Positions 52,335 through 62,083 of a DNA stretch of 64,000 nt are shown piece by piece. The notes below the pieces were generated by a model. That model did not search any database. It saw nothing but the letters and a program-made list of their open reading frames with translations, and was not told the origin of the DNA. Source of the stretch: Bacteroidota bacterium (GTDB lineage: Bacteria > Bacteroidota > Bacteroidia > Chitinophagales > Chitinophagaceae); NCBI GenBank assembly GCA_947460595.1, contig CANHGS010000015.1:1-64000 (forward strand), given 5' to 3'. The position numbers and the translations under genes are program-made. Every line of letters starts with the position of its first letter. The stretch's first letter is position 1.

Positions 52335-53450
52335 TTAATATTCCACATAAGTCATACTTACCAAAAAACGTTGATCATCCATTCCCAATGCAGCTGCTGC
52401 TGCATTATTCAACCTAATCATTAAACCAGCAGCTCCTTTGGTTTCAGGTAAAGGCCCCAAAACTTTAGCGCAAACGCTTTTCTTATTGGATGCTGTTACA
52501 CGCACAATGGTACCGGGAATAATTTCATTAATCAAGACATAGAACTTGCGATCATTCCAACCATTGATGGTTTTGAAAATAGCAGCATCGCCTGTTAGAT
52601 ATTGGTAAGCCCTGTCTTTGATGCGTTGTTGATACGTATGGGCAAAATAACCCTCGTCATTAGACCTTGGTCTGTAACTAAAATCTCCTTCTGTTTGTAC
52701 CAAAGTAGGGGCTACCAATCCTGGCTTTCTATCAAATACAGCATTGGCTTTAGGCGCTCCCGGATTGTTATTTTTGCTTGCTGTATTGGCAGCAGGGTTT
52801 GTTAAAGCTGAGCCAGCTTTACTTGCCTCTTTTGTTACTAATGAATTCACAACTACTGACAATTCCACCGGAGGTTCTGGCAATGGAATCTCGGTGGGTT
52901 TAATTTCACCAGTCAAAGTCTTTGCTCCAAACTTAGCCGCATCAAAAACATTGGGATTGGGTAGACTATCGTATGCAATAGACTGATATGCTGCTGTAAC
53001 ATGGAGGGCCTGGTTATTTCTAACAAATCCTACCACCAAAAACTTTCCCTCTGCAACTAGGTCTTCCAGTACCAAATTCCATCGCTTTAGCGTATCAATA
53101 TTTAACTTATTGTAGCGCTGACTAATTCTTGAAAGGTTGTCACCCGTTTTTACTTGGTGATATATTGGCTGGAATTTCCCAACAATATTTCTTTGGAGAA
53201 AATTGTCTCGTAAAAGAGGGATTCTCAACTCCTCCCCTTTTCTCAGGTGGATATGCTGATTCATGGTATTGTACTTTGCCAATACGGCCAATGGTACATT
53301 AAATTGCTCCGCTAGACCTTCTAAGGTCTGACTACCAGGAACAGTATAGTAAACGTATAGGCTGGCACCTGTACCCGCCGCCTTTAAGCGGCTTTGTGCT
53401 GCTACTGCAGAACAACTCAATAAGGCAATGATCCATCCTATAAATTTCAT
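52335..53450 (-). CDS. LysM-domain secreted protein with C-terminal double-psi barrel-like domain
   Basis: A 371-residue exported protein (signal about 1-18). Two LysM repeats occupy about residues 33-80 (TVPGSQTLEGLAEQFNVP and LRKGEELRIPL) and about 98-145 (HQVKTGDNLSRISQRYNKLN), binding peptidoglycan. A proline/serine-rich linker (about 185-260) joins to a C-terminal region (about 290-371, GTIVRVTASNKKSVCAKVLG) like the RlpA-type double-psi barrel. It may be a septal or cell-wall-remodelling protein. Between rsmF-like and rhodanese-thioredoxin genes on the same strand. Confidence 0.85.
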   Translation of the reverse strand: MKFIGWIIALLSCSAVAAQSRLKAAGTGASLYVYYTVPGSQTLEGLAEQFNVPLAVLAKYNTMNQHIHLRKGEELRIPLLRDNFLQRNIVGKFQPIYHQVKTGDNLSRISQRYNKLNIDTLKRWNLVLEDLVAEGKFLVVGFVRNNQALHVTAAYQSIAYDSLPNPNVFDAAKFGAKTLTGEIKPTEIPLPEPPVELSVVVNSLVTKEASKAGSALTNPAANTASKNNNPGAPKANAVFDRKPGLVAPTLVQTEGDFSYRPRSNDEGYFAHTYQQRIKDRAYQYLTGDAAIFKTINGWNDRKFYVLINEIIPGTIVRVTASNKKSVCAKVLGPLPETKGAAGLMIRLNNAAAAALGMDDQRFLVSMTYVEY

Positions 53451-53477
53451 ACGGTACTAAGTTAGCCTATTGTAAAA

Positions 53478-54830
53478 TTAATCTTTTAGTATTCGCCACT
53501 GCGCGGGATAATAATTATTGATTCTATTGGGTAACACTTTCACCCAACCTAGAGACAATCCACAATATTGCAACAAATTCCATCCATTGGGGCCATTTAA
53601 AACCAAATCTTTGCGTTTTAGGTACAATAAAGCCTGTTCCAAATCTATTTCCAATGAAGAAAAATGAGACTTGATTAGACCACTCAAGGCTAGTTCATGG
53701 GCAGGCACCAAGTCCTTCCCTTTTAAACTCCCAATTTCAACGCCTGCTTTTTTTATATACAAATGACTAGCCAATAACCCTATTTCTGCCATCCATTGTT
53801 CTGGTATACCCCTAATGGCTCCGGATTGTAGAAAATAAGATAGGCCCTCTTTTAGGGGCAAGCTAGCTTCTAATTGTTGTATTTCGTTTTTTGACAAGAA
53901 ATTGATTTGATTGGGTTTTTGTTTTTTATACCCTTCTGATCTTTGCTTTTGAAAAGCTGCAAGATAAAAACCTTCTCCCATTAATCGATTGGGATAAAAC
54001 CGGTATCCAGTTGCTCCAGAATCCTTAGCGCTAGTTTCAATAATTCCCCAATCAGCATTTAGCTCCAAAGTCATGCTTTTCATACCCATTTCTGCAATTA
54101 GCCAATCTGCAATGGCTTCATTTTCTGCTTCTGAATAGGAGCAAGTGCTATATATCAAAATCCCTTCTTCTTTTAATGCTGGAAGCATATCAGACAAAAT
54201 GCGCTGCTGCCTTTGTGAGCAAAGCACCACATTGTCTTCACTCCAATGGTCAATAGCATCGGGGTCTTTTCTAAATAAGCCGCTGCCACTACAAGGAGCA
54301 TCCGCTAATATAAGGTCAAAGTAACCTGGTAAGGATTGAAAATGCGATGGATCATTATTGGTTACCACAGCAGCAGCGGTACCCCATTTGCTAATATTTT
54401 CTACTAGAATGGCTGCTCTATTTTTAATAACTTCATTAGCTACTACCAAGCCATCTTTAAAATGACTAGCCAACAGGGTGGATTTACCGCCAGGTGCGGC
54501 ACATACATCCAATACTTTTTTACCTGCTTGATCTGGCATTAATTGTTGCAAGGCCTGCCAAACAAACATACTACTGGCTTCTTGAACATAATAGGCCCCT
54601 GCGTGTAACAGGGGATCAAAAGTAAAAAAAGGGCGTTCCTTTAAATAATAGCCATGGTCACACCAAGGTACGCCTCCGTTCAATTTTATAATAGGTGATG
54701 GTATGGGCTTGGCGGGATTCAAACGAATAGAAACCACTTGGTCCCCACTAGCATGCACTTGTTCAAAAGCACTAGGCTCAAAACCGGCAATATGCTGTAA
54801 GGATTGAATAAGGGCCTGGGGTACTTGCAA
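53478..54830 (-). CDS. rRNA/tRNA cytosine-C5 methyltransferase (RsmF/NOP2/Sun family)
   Basis: A 450-residue SAM-dependent RNA m5C methyltransferase. YYVQEASSMFVWQAL, LDVCAAPGGKSTLLASH (motif I), ADAPCSGSGLFRKDP (Cys in PCSGSG) and YSTCSYSEAENE (catalytic Cys in TCSYS) are the family landmarks. The C-terminal PUA-like domain (about 350-450) corresponds to the RsmF tail. The precise RNA position cannot be known from sequence. Confidence 0.92.
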   Translation of the reverse strand: MQVPQALIQSLQHIAGFEPSAFEQVHASGDQVVSIRLNPAKPIPSPIIKLNGGVPWCDHGYYLKERPFFTFDPLLHAGAYYVQEASSMFVWQALQQLMPDQAGKKVLDVCAAPGGKSTLLASHFKDGLVVANEVIKNRAAILVENISKWGTAAAVVTNNDPSHFQSLPGYFDLILADAPCSGSGLFRKDPDAIDHWSEDNVVLCSQRQQRILSDMLPALKEEGILIYSTCSYSEAENEAIADWLIAEMGMKSMTLELNADWGIIETSAKDSGATGYRFYPNRLMGEGFYLAAFQKQRSEGYKKQKPNQINFLSKNEIQQLEASLPLKEGLSYFLQSGAIRGIPEQWMAEIGLLASHLYIKKAGVEIGSLKGKDLVPAHELALSGLIKSHFSSLEIDLEQALLYLKRKDLVLNGPNGWNLLQYCGLSLGWVKVLPNRINNYYPAQWRILKD

Positions 54831-54887
54831 GGTCTAGTTTTTACAAATATAAGGCTATCCCAAAAGGCTTATTAGCTAATTAGTAAC

Positions 54888-55685
54888 CTAATATTGGATG
54901 ATGAAATCTTGTTTAACCAGTTGTTCTTTTCTAAAAAAAACAATTCCAATAAAAAACAGGTCAATACTTAGGCTGATGGAAGGGTCTTTCTTGATAGCTT
55001 CCCAAGCAGCTTCCATTTCTTTGCTCCAATGAATATCATCAAAAATGAGGATGGAATGTTCTCTCATTTTAGGCTTTAATAGTTGAAAATAATGCATGGT
55101 TGGCTCGTAGCGATGGTTGCCATCAACAAAAACAAAATCCAATTCTTCCATATTATCTAACAGGGGCTGTAGGGTTAGATCAAAATTGCCCCTAACCAAT
55201 TGTATATTGTCAATCCCCAAGCTTTTAAAATTGGCTTCCGCCAAGTCTGCTATGGCGTTGGAACCTTCCATACTCCATATTTTGGCTACGGGATTTGCCA
55301 AAGCCATATAGGCCGTAGTGACTCCTAAAGAAGTACCTAATTCCAAAATAGTTTTGGGTTGAAAATGGGCCACCATCCTAAATAATAATTGTCCAAATTT
55401 TTTGGGCTTTAATGAGGAAGCCGCAACAGTGGCCACTTTTCTAGTAGTAGATGCATGTACCCTTGATCCTGCTCCAAAATCTTCTATTGTAATACTTACT
55501 TGGTTCTTACGCATTTGTTGCCGCAGTGGTTCTACCTGCTCATAGGCATAAAAACTACGTTTGTCATTCAACAATTTCTTGATAAATGAAAACACAAAGG
55601 GGGAGTGCGCTCCATGCCCCTTGCCATTGAGGGCTATGATTCGGTAGCGTAGGTATTTAAAAAACAATGCTGCAGCTGAATACAT
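54888..55685 (-). CDS. Class I SAM-dependent methyltransferase
   Basis: A 265-residue protein with an N-terminal basic helical part and a Rossmann methyltransferase core (about 110-230): TILELGTSLGVTTAYMA (motif I), WSMEGSNAIADLAEANF, LDFVFVDGNHRYEPTMHYF and ILIFDDIHWSKEME. FVDGNHRYEP resembles the O-methyltransferase family 24 or glycan methyltransferases that bind metal through the Asp residues. The substrate is unknown. Its start shares one base with the stop of the upstream membrane-protein gene (TAATG). Confidence 0.85.
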   Translation of the reverse strand: MYSAAALFFKYLRYRIIALNGKGHGAHSPFVFSFIKKLLNDKRSFYAYEQVEPLRQQMRKNQVSITIEDFGAGSRVHASTTRKVATVAASSLKPKKFGQLLFRMVAHFQPKTILELGTSLGVTTAYMALANPVAKIWSMEGSNAIADLAEANFKSLGIDNIQLVRGNFDLTLQPLLDNMEELDFVFVDGNHRYEPTMHYFQLLKPKMREHSILIFDDIHWSKEMEAAWEAIKKDPSISLSIDLFFIGIVFFRKEQLVKQDFIIQY

Positions 55686-56152
55686 TAAACTTTGTGTTGG
55701 TCAGGAAATCTTTTGAGTAACCACAGCATTCCATAAATCCCTGTGAACAAACTCATACAAAAGAGGCCATTCATTACGAGTTGAAAAGGGGCCGTATCAA
55801 AACTGACAAATCTTGGCAAACTGAATAGGACCAACCAAATAGGACAACCCGCCCAAAATTTTGATGCAAGCCATTTAGAAGCAAATAAGAAGGGCCAAAT
55901 GATTAATATTCCCATTTGAAATAGTTCTATCATGGGTGGCATATAACTACTACTTTTTAAGCCCATAGTCTTAGCCAACTGATACAAACCAATCAATTGC
56001 CTCACAAAAAAAATGGCATGAAATATCATGGAAATTTGTAAGACAAATAGTAGTCTGAGCCAGGTTTTTTTGGCTCCCCAAACTGGCTTCCAGGAAAGCA
56101 GTAGTAGAATGGGGAATGAGTAGAAAAATATAGTTGCAATAAAATAATACAT
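55685..56152 (-). CDS. Hypothetical multi-spanning membrane protein
   Basis: A 155-residue hydrophobic protein with about five transmembrane segments (about 2-19, 30-52, 68-89, 94-112 and 121-143) and aromatic-rich loops. No family recognised. ATG 56152 lies 5 bp after the folA stop; an earlier in-frame ATG at 56176 lies inside folA. It is coupled to the methyltransferase gene downstream by a TAATG overlap. Confidence 0.7.
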   Translation of the reverse strand: MYYFIATIFFYSFPILLLLSWKPVWGAKKTWLRLLFVLQISMIFHAIFFVRQLIGLYQLAKTMGLKSSSYMPPMIELFQMGILIIWPFLFASKWLASKFWAGCPIWLVLFSLPRFVSFDTAPFQLVMNGLFCMSLFTGIYGMLWLLKRFPDQHKV

Positions 56153-56157
56153 GATGA

Positions 56158-56658
56158 TTAGCTTTTCTTTTTCCAAGTTTGAAACCGAAACGGATAAGCG
56201 TGTTTTGCATCAGGTAAATGGGAATAATCTTCTATCAAGGTCCAACCTGTACCCAATGCTGAAAAAAAGCTATCCCCTTCCAAAACAGTTTCTACCCTAG
56301 TTAAATAAACGGTTTGAGCTTGGGCAATTGACTGGGAATAAATATCGGCCCCGCCAATAATATAGACTTCTTTATAGTCCGCTTTTTCTGCCATTGCATA
56401 AGCCTCTTCCAAAGAACTGGCTTTATATACTCCCGCTGCTTGCCAATCTTTTTGTCGGGTTAGTACAATATTCATTCTACCAGGTAATGCTTTTCCAGAA
56501 AGTGATTCAAAGGTTTTCCTTCCCATGATTACCGGCATGGCCCAGGTTCTGTTTTTAAAAAAGCGCATATCCTTGGGTAAGTGCCAAAGTAATTGGTTAT
56601 TTAAACCAATGGCATGGTTGCTGGAAGCGGCAACTACCAAACTGATATTCATGTTCAA
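56158..56658 (-). CDS. folA: Dihydrofolate reductase
   Basis: A 166-residue NADPH-dependent enzyme regenerating tetrahydrofolate. SLVVAASSNHAIGLNNQLLW (conserved GxNxxLxW-type block), PKDMRFFKNRT, MGRKTFESLSGKALPGR and VYIIGGADIYSQSI are the folate and NADPH binding motifs. It follows thyA by 16 bp, the typical thyA-folA pair. Confidence 0.97.
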   Translation of the reverse strand: MNMNISLVVAASSNHAIGLNNQLLWHLPKDMRFFKNRTWAMPVIMGRKTFESLSGKALPGRMNIVLTRQKDWQAAGVYKASSLEEAYAMAEKADYKEVYIIGGADIYSQSIAQAQTVYLTRVETVLEGDSFFSALGTGWTLIEDYSHLPDAKHAYPFRFQTWKKKS

Positions 56659-56674
56659 AAAATTTATTAGCCAT

Positions 56675-57469
56675 CTAAACGGCTACAGGTGCTTTAATAG
56701 GTGGATGGTGTTGGTAATTCTCCAAACTGAAATCTTCAAACTGGAATCCAAATATGTCTTTTACCGCTGGATTAATTTTCATGGTTGGTAATGGAAACGG
56801 CTCCCTTGCCAATTGGGTTTGCGCTTGTTCCATATGGTTGTTGTAGAGGTGAACGTCTCCAAAACTATGCACAAAATCGCCGTATTCTAAGTCACATACT
56901 TGAGCTATCATCATGGTCAACAATGCATAAGAGGCAATATTAAAAGGTACTCCTAGAAATACATCCGCACTGCGTTGATACAATTGGCAACTCAATTTTC
57001 CATCGGCCACGTAAAACTGGAACAAGCTATGACAGGGCATCAAGGCCATTTTGGGTAGCTCTGCCACATTCCAGGCGCTAACAATCATCCTTCGGCTATC
57101 TGGCGTCTGTTTTATTTGTTTAATCAGATCACTAATCTGATCAATAGTTGTTCCATCTGCACCCTGCCAACTGCGCCATTGCTTTCCATATACTGGCCCC
57201 AAATCACCATTTTCATCCGCCCACTCATCCCAGATACTAACTTTGTTTTCATTCAAATAGGCAATATTGGTGTCCCCTTTTAAAAACCATAGTAGTTCAT
57301 ATACAATGCTTTTTAAATGGAGTTTCTTAGTGGTTACCATGGGGAACCCCTTTTGTAAGTCAAAACGCATTTGGTAGCCAAAACAACTTTTGGTACCGGT
57401 TCCTGTTCTATCGGTCTTCACCGCACCATGGTCAATGATATATTGTAAAAGCTGGTGGTATTGCTGCAT
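56675..57469 (-). CDS. thyA: Thymidylate synthase
   Basis: A 264-residue folate-dependent enzyme converting dUMP to dTMP; length is identical to the classic Thy[35 protein letters not shown], catalytic Cys in [13 protein letters not shown], and [18 protein letters not shown] are complete. It is the first gene of a minus-strand run with folA. Confidence 0.98.
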   Translation of the reverse strand: MQQYHQLLQYIIDHGAVKTDRTGTGTKSCFGYQMRFDLQKGFPMVTTKKLHLKSIVYELLWFLKGDTNIAYLNENKVSIWDEWADENGDLGPVYGKQWRSWQGADGTTIDQISDLIKQIKQTPDSRRMIVSAWNVAELPKMALMPCHSLFQFYVADGKLSCQLYQRSADVFLGVPFNIASYALLTMMIAQVCDLEYGDFVHSFGDVHLYNNHMEQAQTQLAREPFPLPTMKINPAVKDIFGFQFEDFSLENYQHHPPIKAPVAV

Positions 57470-57677
57470 GGCTGCAAGGTACGGAAAGATGTATGCTGCC
57501 TGCTGCTAGATGCTGAATTGGGGATTTTCTGTTAATTAAAGCGGGAATCCTACCTATCATGGCAAATTTCAAATTCTTGTAAAGCGTTTGGAAACCGCTA
57601 ACTTTACGCGGCCTATAAATTATGCAAATAGCTAATTGAAATGCACTTAGTTAAAGACAAAGGCTAAAAAACAAGTT

Positions 57678-58304
57678 ATGAAGATACTTATTGCAGATGA
57701 CCATACCATTGTAAGGGAAGGCTTGAAAAGAATTCTGTTGGAAGCTTTTCCATTTTGTGAAATCCATGATGTATCTGATTCTGCTGATTTGCTAAAAAAA
57801 GCCCTTCATGAAACATGGGATATCATTATTTCTGATATTACTATGCCTGGTCAATCTGGAATTGAAATATTAAAACAGATTAAGGAACACGCCCCCACTA
57901 TTCCAGTTTTAATGTTAAGCATGCACGCTCCTGAACAATATGCCGTTAGGGCAATCAAAGCCGGCGCTTCTGGTTATTTGACCAAGGAAAGTGCCCCATT
58001 TGAACTTGTCAATGCCGTAGAAAAGATCTTGGGAGGTCGCAAATATATTAGCCCGCAAGTAGCTGAGGTATTGGCTGAATCTATTGAACAGAATTTTGAC
58101 AAAGTACCACATGAAATCCTCTCTGATAGAGAATTTGAAGTACTCAAATTAATTGCAGAAGGTCAATCTATCTCTAAAATTGGAGAAACCCTTTCTTTAA
58201 GTGTTAATACCATTAGTACCTACCGTACTAGGATCATGGAAAAACTCAATATCCATAACAATGCTGACTTGGTTAAGTATGCCATGAAGCATAATCTCAC
58301 ATAA
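57678..58304 (+). CDS. NarL/FixJ-type response regulator (orphan)
   Basis: A 208-residue regulator with a CheY-like receiver (about 1-118) and a LuxR-type HTH (about 143-208). ILIADDHTIVREGLKRIL has the acidic pocket; the phospho-Asp is Asp53 in IISDITMPGQSG, and the conserved Lys is Lys103 in LTKES. LSDREFEVLKLIAEGQSISKI and LSVNTISTYRTRIMEKL form the HTH. No histidine kinase gene is adjacent, so the signal source is elsewhere. A 208-bp gap precedes it with no small gene seen. Confidence 0.94.
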   Translation: MKILIADDHTIVREGLKRILLEAFPFCEIHDVSDSADLLKKALHETWDIIISDITMPGQSGIEILKQIKEHAPTIPVLMLSMHAPEQYAVRAIKAGASGYLTKESAPFELVNAVEKILGGRKYISPQVAEVLAESIEQNFDKVPHEILSDREFEVLKLIAEGQSISKIGETLSLSVNTISTYRTRIMEKLNIHNNADLVKYAMKHNLT

Positions 58305-58364
58305 CAATCTGCGAATATGGATTGAATATATTTAAGAACCCTTTTTTTATAGCTACATGGCTCA

Positions 58365-59549
58365 TTAGGATTCTCTTCTCTCTAACTCTTTCTTGATCAA
58401 CGCTAATTCTCTCCCAGTTTGACCACTCATACTACTATTTTCTTGTGCCCTGCGCATCAAATAAGGAATAACATCTCTGATGGGACCAAAAGGCAGGTAC
58501 TTACTAACACTTAAACCTGCTTTAGCAAGGTTAAAGGTAATATTATCACTCATCCCGTATAATTGAGAAAAATGCAAATGAGGATGTTGTAATGACAAGC
58601 CTTTTTCTTCCATCAAACTCGCCGCTAACAAATTGCTTTTGTCATTATGAGAAGCTACTATACAGGCTACCCTATCAATATGTTCTATACAAAAACGAAT
58701 ACTGTCATTGTAATCTCTATCTGTAACTTCTTTATTGGCTTGAATAGGTGATTCATAACCCAATTCTAAAGCACGTTCCCGCTCTTTTTCCATATAGGCA
58801 CCTCGTACCAACTTAATACCCAAAATAAAGCCTTGCTGCACAGCAATTTGATGGGAGATTTTTAAAAAGTGTAATCTATCGTGTCTATACAATTGAATGG
58901 TATTATACACCACCGCCTTTTCTTTGTTAAAGATCTCCATCATTTCCATGGTGAGTCTATCAACAGGGTCTTGTATCCAACTCTCTTCTGCATCAATGAG
59001 TACACCAATGTTTTTTTCTGCAGCTGCTTCACAAATAGTATACATCCTTTCTCTTACCCTATCCCATTCTGCAATTTCAGCTTCATGGTCATGAATGCCA
59101 CTTCTGAGTCTAGGCGCTTCATTTAGGGTTTGCAACAAGCCATGTCTTGCAAGACCAGTTACTTTGATGCTGATATAGGGAATATTAGCCTGCGTAGCCG
59201 CATAATTTATTACGCGTATAAACTCATCTGTTGCTAAGTCAAAATTGTCTTCTCCTTCTTTTCCTTCTACGCCATAATCCAGAATTACTTTCACGCCATA
59301 TTTACCCAATACTTCACCAACAGAGGCTGTTTCTTCCAAAGTTTCTCCACCCACAAATTGTTTGAAAATTGTCTTTCTAATTATGCCATGAATAGGCAAT
59401 CCCGTTTTCATTAAAAACGGTGTTAACCTTGTTCCCAATTGTACAAACAATGGGAAGCCCATGGTACTAAAAAGGAACTTAGCTCCTTTCAAATCTTTGT
59501 TGGCCTTGTAGGCAAATGCATTCTCGGTATTTTCAAAGGAAATATTCAT
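58365..59549 (-). CDS. Proline dehydrogenase
   Basis: A 394-residue FAD enzyme oxidising proline to pyrroline-5-carboxylate. YISIKVTGLARHG, LIDAEESWIQDPVDRLTMEM, IQLYRHDRLHFL, GIKLVRGAYMEKERERA and QLYGMSDNITFNLAKAG are the family blocks (Lys and Arg of KLVRGAY contact FAD/substrate). It is a stand-alone PRODH with no aldehyde-dehydrogenase half. Confidence 0.95.
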   Translation of the reverse strand: MNISFENTENAFAYKANKDLKGAKFLFSTMGFPLFVQLGTRLTPFLMKTGLPIHGIIRKTIFKQFVGGETLEETASVGEVLGKYGVKVILDYGVEGKEGEDNFDLATDEFIRVINYAATQANIPYISIKVTGLARHGLLQTLNEAPRLRSGIHDHEAEIAEWDRVRERMYTICEAAAEKNIGVLIDAEESWIQDPVDRLTMEMMEIFNKEKAVVYNTIQLYRHDRLHFLKISHQIAVQQGFILGIKLVRGAYMEKERERALELGYESPIQANKEVTDRDYNDSIRFCIEHIDRVACIVASHNDKSNLLAASLMEEKGLSLQHPHLHFSQLYGMSDNITFNLAKAGLSVSKYLPFGPIRDVIPYLMRRAQENSSMSGQTGRELALIKKELERRES

Positions 59550-59639
59550 TGCTAACGGGCGTTCGTTACGCGAATATCGGAACAGAACGTTTAAGAAAAA
59601 AAAGGAATTATGGTTTCTGGGCTTATTTAGCCAAAAAGT

Positions 59640-60356
59640 TTAAATAGCTTGGTGATTAAAGGGCTGTAAAACCATTTCACTGACTACTCCTGAACGGGGT
59701 TGTTGGCATAAAAACCAGACAGCTTTTGCAGCTTCCTCTGCCACCACCATTTTGTCTCTTTGAACCCGAAGGTCTATCTGATCCCAGAAGGCTGAATCCA
59801 CGCCACCTAAAAACAAATTAGTAATTCTAATTTCCGTTCTTTTTAATTCTTCCCTAATGCTTTGCATCATACCCACTAAACCATATTTGCTGGCGCTATA
59901 CGCAGCGGCTCCAGCCATAGGCACTTTACCTAACACCCCCGGAATATTGATAATCAAACCCTTTTTCTGCTCTTTCATACCAGGCAAAATGGCTTGCATC
60001 AGATGAAAGCCCCCTATCAAATTTACTTGTAAGGATTGCATAAAATCTGCTTCTGAAAGTAATTCTAATGGTTTGATAATACCAATTCCAGCAGCGTTAA
60101 CCAAGATATCTAGCACTGGCATCTCCTGTTTTAAGGCAGACATGGCGGCAAGAATAGAGGCAGTATTGCTCAAGTCCATTTCAAAACTGAGCTGTTTAGC
60201 AATGCCATTGATACTGGCCAATTCCTCCAACTTGGTTTTATTTCTTCCTGTTATTGCAACAATTGCTCCAGAGCCTACTAATAGTTTTACAATAGCCGCT
60301 CCAATGGTTCCTGTGGCCCCCACTACCAATACTTGTTTACCCTTGAGTGTCTCCAT
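59640..60356 (-). CDS. Short-chain dehydrogenase/reductase
   Basis: A 238-residue SDR. METLKGKQVLVVGATGTIGAAIV holds the TGxxxGIG-type motif (GATGTIG), NAAGIGI the NAG-like motif, and YSASKYGLVGM the catalytic Tyr/Lys with the preceding Ser of the active site (here G in the usual Ser region, so check). Substrate unknown. ATG 60356 is preferred over 60380. Confidence 0.88.
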   Translation of the reverse strand: METLKGKQVLVVGATGTIGAAIVKLLVGSGAIVAITGRNKTKLEELASINGIAKQLSFEMDLSNTASILAAMSALKQEMPVLDILVNAAGIGIIKPLELLSEADFMQSLQVNLIGGFHLMQAILPGMKEQKKGLIINIPGVLGKVPMAGAAAYSASKYGLVGMMQSIREELKRTEIRITNLFLGGVDSAFWDQIDLRVQRDKMVVAEEAAKAVWFLCQQPRSGVVSEMVLQPFNHQAI

Positions 60357-60437
60357 GTTTTTTGTTTTAAAAACACCCAATGCTGTTTTTTGTTCTGTTT
60401 CCTACTTTTATTTGTGTTTTAAGCAGAACTTTACTGC

Positions 60438-61535
60438 ATGAAGATTACCCATACAGAGATATATAAATTCAGCATTCCCATGCTGCCTTTTACCATCGCC
60501 ACAGGTACAATGCACTATGCCCAGAATCTCTTAGTGCGTATTCATACCGATAATGGGATTATTGGTATTGGAGAGTGCTCCGCCTTTCCCATGATTGCAG
60601 CAGAAACGCAAGCTACCTGCTATGAAATGGCAAAGGATTTTGCCCAAATTTGGAAAGGGAAAGACCCTTTGGACATTCCAACCAGGATGGAAGAACTGGA
60701 CCTATTTACCGCAGGGAATTATACCGCCAAAAGCGCTTTTGACTTGGCACTCTATGACATTTCAGCAAAAAATGCCCGTCAGCCTTTGTACCAATTCCTA
60801 GGTGGTAAACCCAAAAGAATTGAAAGTGATTTGACTATTGGCATAGGTACCCCCGAACAAATGGCTGCCACCGCCTTGGAATTTGTAGGCAAAGGAGTAA
60901 AGATGATTAAAGTGAAATTGGGCAAAAAACCTGCCGAGGATATTGAAAGAATTAGACAAATCAGATCAGCCATTGGACCTGCTACCATTTTAAGAATTGA
61001 CGCCAATCAAGGATGGTCTTTTGACGATGCAGTAATTGCCCTAACTGGATTAGGAGGTTTTGGTATTCAATTCTGCGAGCAACCCATGCGTAAATGGAAT
61101 GACGAGCGCTTACCCGAACTCATGGCCCTATCGCCCATTCCCATTATGGCAGATGAAAGTGTTTTTACCCACCATGACGCGGAGAGATTGATTAGGAACA
61201 AAGCCTGTGACTATATCAACATTAAATTTGCCAAAAGCGGAGGCATATTAGAAGCCATTAAAATTAATCAGGTAGCGGAAAAAAATGGTATTGTATGTAT
61301 GCTGGGCGGCATGTTAGAAAGCAGGGTGGCCCTCACTGCTAAAGTACATTTTGCCATGGCCTTTGATAATATTCATTTTTATGATTTAGATACCTGTTTG
61401 CTTGGTCATCAAAAAGATCCAGTTTTGGGCGGCGTAACATACCAAGGAATGGAACTACTATTAGGTGATAGTCCTGGCATTGGGGCCGATGTTGACCCTG
61501 AGTATCTGAAAAACCTAGAGCAAACCTCTATCTAA
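60438..61535 (+). CDS. Dipeptide epimerase (enolase superfamily)
   Basis: A 365-residue muconate-lactonising-subgroup enzyme. KVKLG supplies the acid/base Lys pair, RIDANQGW the first metal Asp, CEQPM the Glu, MADESVF the Asp, IKFAKSGG the opposite Lys, and a DLDT motif near residue 322, typical of L-Ala-D/L-Glu and related dipeptide epimerases. Such enzymes recycle murein peptides, which would fit with NamZ and the amidase fusion in this window. Exact dipeptide specificity cannot be read. Confidence 0.9.
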   Translation: MKITHTEIYKFSIPMLPFTIATGTMHYAQNLLVRIHTDNGIIGIGECSAFPMIAAETQATCYEMAKDFAQIWKGKDPLDIPTRMEELDLFTAGNYTAKSAFDLALYDISAKNARQPLYQFLGGKPKRIESDLTIGIGTPEQMAATALEFVGKGVKMIKVKLGKKPAEDIERIRQIRSAIGPATILRIDANQGWSFDDAVIALTGLGGFGIQFCEQPMRKWNDERLPELMALSPIPIMADESVFTHHDAERLIRNKACDYINIKFAKSGGILEAIKINQVAEKNGIVCMLGGMLESRVALTAKVHFAMAFDNIHFYDLDTCLLGHQKDPVLGGVTYQGMELLLGDSPGIGADVDPEYLKNLEQTSI

Positions 61536-61538
61536 CCC

Positions 61539-61546
61539 TATCTTTG
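61539..61546 (+). promoter_or_regulatory. -7 element of the thioesterase gene
   Basis: TATCTTTG is a perfect TAnnTTTG match 22 bp before the ATG at 61569. No clear TTTG is present about 20 bp upstream. Confidence 0.45.
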
Positions 61547-61568
61547 CAAAAAATAACAGAATCCACCC

Positions 61569-62081
61569 ATGGAAGGCAAAAAAGCAACAGAGAGTTTTAC
61601 CATAATGAATGAACTGGTTTTACCCAACGATACAAATACTTTTGGAAACTTAATGGGAGGCCGTCTCATGTATTGGATGGATATTGCTGCAGGCATTGCC
61701 GCTGGCAAACATTGCAATACCCCCAGTATGACGGCATCGGTTGATAATATCAGCTTCAAGAATCCCATTAAACTGGGGAATGTAGTTCATATTGAAGCCC
61801 AGGTTTGTAGGGCTTTTAATACTTCTATGGAAATTCATTTACGCGTTTGGGGAGAAGACCTACTTCACCAATATAAGTATGAAAGTAATGAAGCTTTTTT
61901 CACTTTTGTAGCCCTTGATCCTAATGGAAAACCTAGATTGGTACCACCAGTGATTCCTGAAACAGAAGAAGAAATAAAATTGTTTGAAGGCTCTTTGCGC
62001 AGAAGACAATTAAGATTGATCCTTTCCGGAAAAATGAAGCCAGATGATGCCAGTGAGTTAAAGGCATTCTTTATGAAATAA
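61569..62081 (+). CDS. Acyl-CoA thioesterase (hotdog fold)
   Basis: A 170-residue hotdog protein. NTFGNLMGGRLMYWMDIAAGIAA contains the catalytic region (Asn/Asp of the DxxG helix: NTFGNLMGG), followed by SVDNISFKNPIKLG. This is the YciA/BACH-type acyl-CoA thioesterase family, hydrolysing short- to long-chain acyl-CoA in the cytoplasm. It follows the epimerase by 34 bp but has its own -7 element. Confidence 0.9.
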   Translation: MEGKKATESFTIMNELVLPNDTNTFGNLMGGRLMYWMDIAAGIAAGKHCNTPSMTASVDNISFKNPIKLGNVVHIEAQVCRAFNTSMEIHLRVWGEDLLHQYKYESNEAFFTFVALDPNGKPRLVPPVIPETEEEIKLFEGSLRRRQLRLILSGKMKPDDASELKAFFMK

Positions 62082-62083
62082 GT

